Origin: Silvibacterium bohemicum
GTDB lineage: Bacteria; Acidobacteriota; Terriglobia; Terriglobales; Acidobacteriaceae
Assembly (NCBI RefSeq): GCF_001006305.1
Contig: NZ_LBHJ01000020.1
Coordinates: forward strand, 310,001 to 374,000
Length of the DNA stretch: 64,000 nucleotides
Direction: 5' to 3'
Shown: one piece after another, positions 63,329 to 64,000 of the stretch
Layout: every line of letters begins with the position of its first letter
Position numbering within the stretch: the first letter of the stretch is position 1
Program-made: the position numbers and the translations under genes
The notes under the pieces: model-generated
Databases searched by the model: none
Seen by the model: only the letters and a program-made list of their open reading frames with translations
What the model was told of the DNA's origin: nothing

Positions 63329-64000
63329 GCACGCCGGTGGCGTGCCGCAGCGCGGCCAGGCCGAGTAATCCCAGGCCGAGGGCGCACACTCCGCTCCATC
63401 CCCAGTGTGCCCAGGCTATGGTGGAGAAGAGCGATCCAAGCGAGCCGCCCAGGAAGTAAATCATCATGTAGATCGTGTTGATGCGGCCGCGTGCTCCGGG
63501 TTCAAGGCCGAAGATGCGCGTTTGGTTGGCAATCTGCGTTGCCTGCGTACCGAGGTCGAGGACGATGACACCGAGTACGAGTCCCATGATGTGATAACCG
63601 AGAAGCCAGAGGGTGCAGAAGCCCAAGGTCAGCAACGAGAGGCCGAGCGTTACGACGGTGCGTGAGCCGCGGCGGTCAGCAATGCGTCCGGCAATGGGCG
63701 CGATGAGTGCGCCTGTGGCTCCGAGAACTCCAAAACTGCCGGCCGTGCCTGCGCCCAGATGATAGTGCTTCGAGCCCAGCAGAAAGACCAGCGTCGTCCA
63801 GAAGGCGCTGAACGCGGCAAAGACGAGACCGCCGAGCACGGCAGATTCGCGCAGCAACGGCTGCGTGCGGATGAGCGTCCAGAGCGAACGCAGGGCCTGC
63901 ATGTACCGCACTGGCTTGTGAGGCGGAAGCTTGGGCAGCTTGCGCAACAAGAGCGGTACGAAGGCAGCGTTGCTGGCCGCGGCGAAGAAGAAGACTGCGC
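63312..64000 (-). CDS. MFS transporter (partial, C-terminal part)
   Basis: The C-terminal 229 residues of a major facilitator transporter whose N-terminal part continues beyond the window. The open frame runs to the last base (AVFFFAAASNAAFVPLLLRK, then LPKLPPHK as the central loop). At least six membrane helices are visible, with GRIADRRGSRTVVTLGLSLL as an MFS A-like motif. The fold is that of multidrug/DHA-type exporters, but the substrate is unknown. The start cannot be seen. Confidence 0.85.
   Translation of the reverse strand, partial: AVFFFAAASNAAFVPLLLRKLPKLPPHKPVRYMQALRSLWTLIRTQPLLRESAVLGGLVFAAFSAFWTTLVFLLGSKHYHLGAGTAGSFGVLGATGALIAPIAGRIADRRGSRTVVTLGLSLLTLGFCTLWLLGYHIMGLVLGVIVLDLGTQATQIANQTRIFGLEPGARGRINTIYMMIYFLGGSLGSLFSTIAWAHWGWSGVCALGLGLLGLAALRHATGVRDATA

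Noticed and set aside
1-64000. CRISPR arrays, prophage, IS elements or rRNA genes
   Set aside because: No regular direct repeats with spacers, no transposase, integrase or phage structural genes, and no rRNA-like sequence were seen on reading both strands.

Overview
The window looks like a chromosomal segment of a soil Acidobacteriota (Terriglobia/Acidobacteriaceae type). This is inferred from gene content: two large Oar/carboxypeptidase-regulatory TonB receptors, many secreted glycoside hydrolases (three GH3, GH31, GH51, GH18), and a regulator with the acidobacterial 'ERTIGVEAFGR ... DPVVRTTAAEVRKRL' module. No phage, IS transposase, integrase or CRISPR array was seen. Genes run on both strands in short operons, often with ATGA or TGAATG junctions.

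Layout. 1-4.6 kb: malonate decarboxylase genes mdcA-B-C-D (minus; mdcD leaves the window), a divergent LysR regulator, and a decayed LysR copy between them. 5.3-6.1 kb: secreted alpha/beta hydrolase. 6.4-14.9 kb: hemicellulose operon GH51-esterase-GH31-GH3 (minus). 15.3-18.1 kb: two alpha/beta hydrolases and a quinone-oxidoreductase-like protein; one hydrolase has Ala at the nucleophile position. 18.8-21.5 kb: DeoR regulator, MFS transporter, HAD phosphatase. 21.5-29.1 kb: membrane regulator, small secreted protein, GH3 and TonB receptor.

29.2-39.1 kb is the most notable region, a complete selenocysteine island. It holds selC (tRNA-Sec, minus), then selD-selA-selB (plus), converging on a three-gene formate dehydrogenase operon (minus). 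The catalytic subunit of that enzyme is read through an in-frame UGA at 38595-38597, followed by a SECIS hairpin with a GGUCU loop 18 nt after the UGA. The tRNA, selenophosphate synthetase, selenocysteine synthase, elongation factor and a client protein are therefore all within 10 kb. The dehydrogenase has no twin-arginine signal and uses an NrfD-type anchor, so it probably faces the cytoplasm.

39.3-47.0 kb: a candidate phosphate-ester (phytate?) module, with histidine acid phosphatase, YncE-like propeller and TonB receptor divergent from an OmpR-type two-component system. 47.1-49.7 kb: an NmrA-like protein, a LysR regulator and two broken genes, one a truncated SRPBCC protein and the other an SDR split into two opposite-strand pieces. 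49.9-53.4 kb: GH3 and GH18 chitinase-like enzyme. 53.6-64 kb: a stress-like set with topoisomerase IB, two SDRs, a cysteine-dioxygenase-like/rhodanese fusion, a UvrA paralogue, a DUF4142 protein, Mn-catalase and an MFS transporter cut by the window end.
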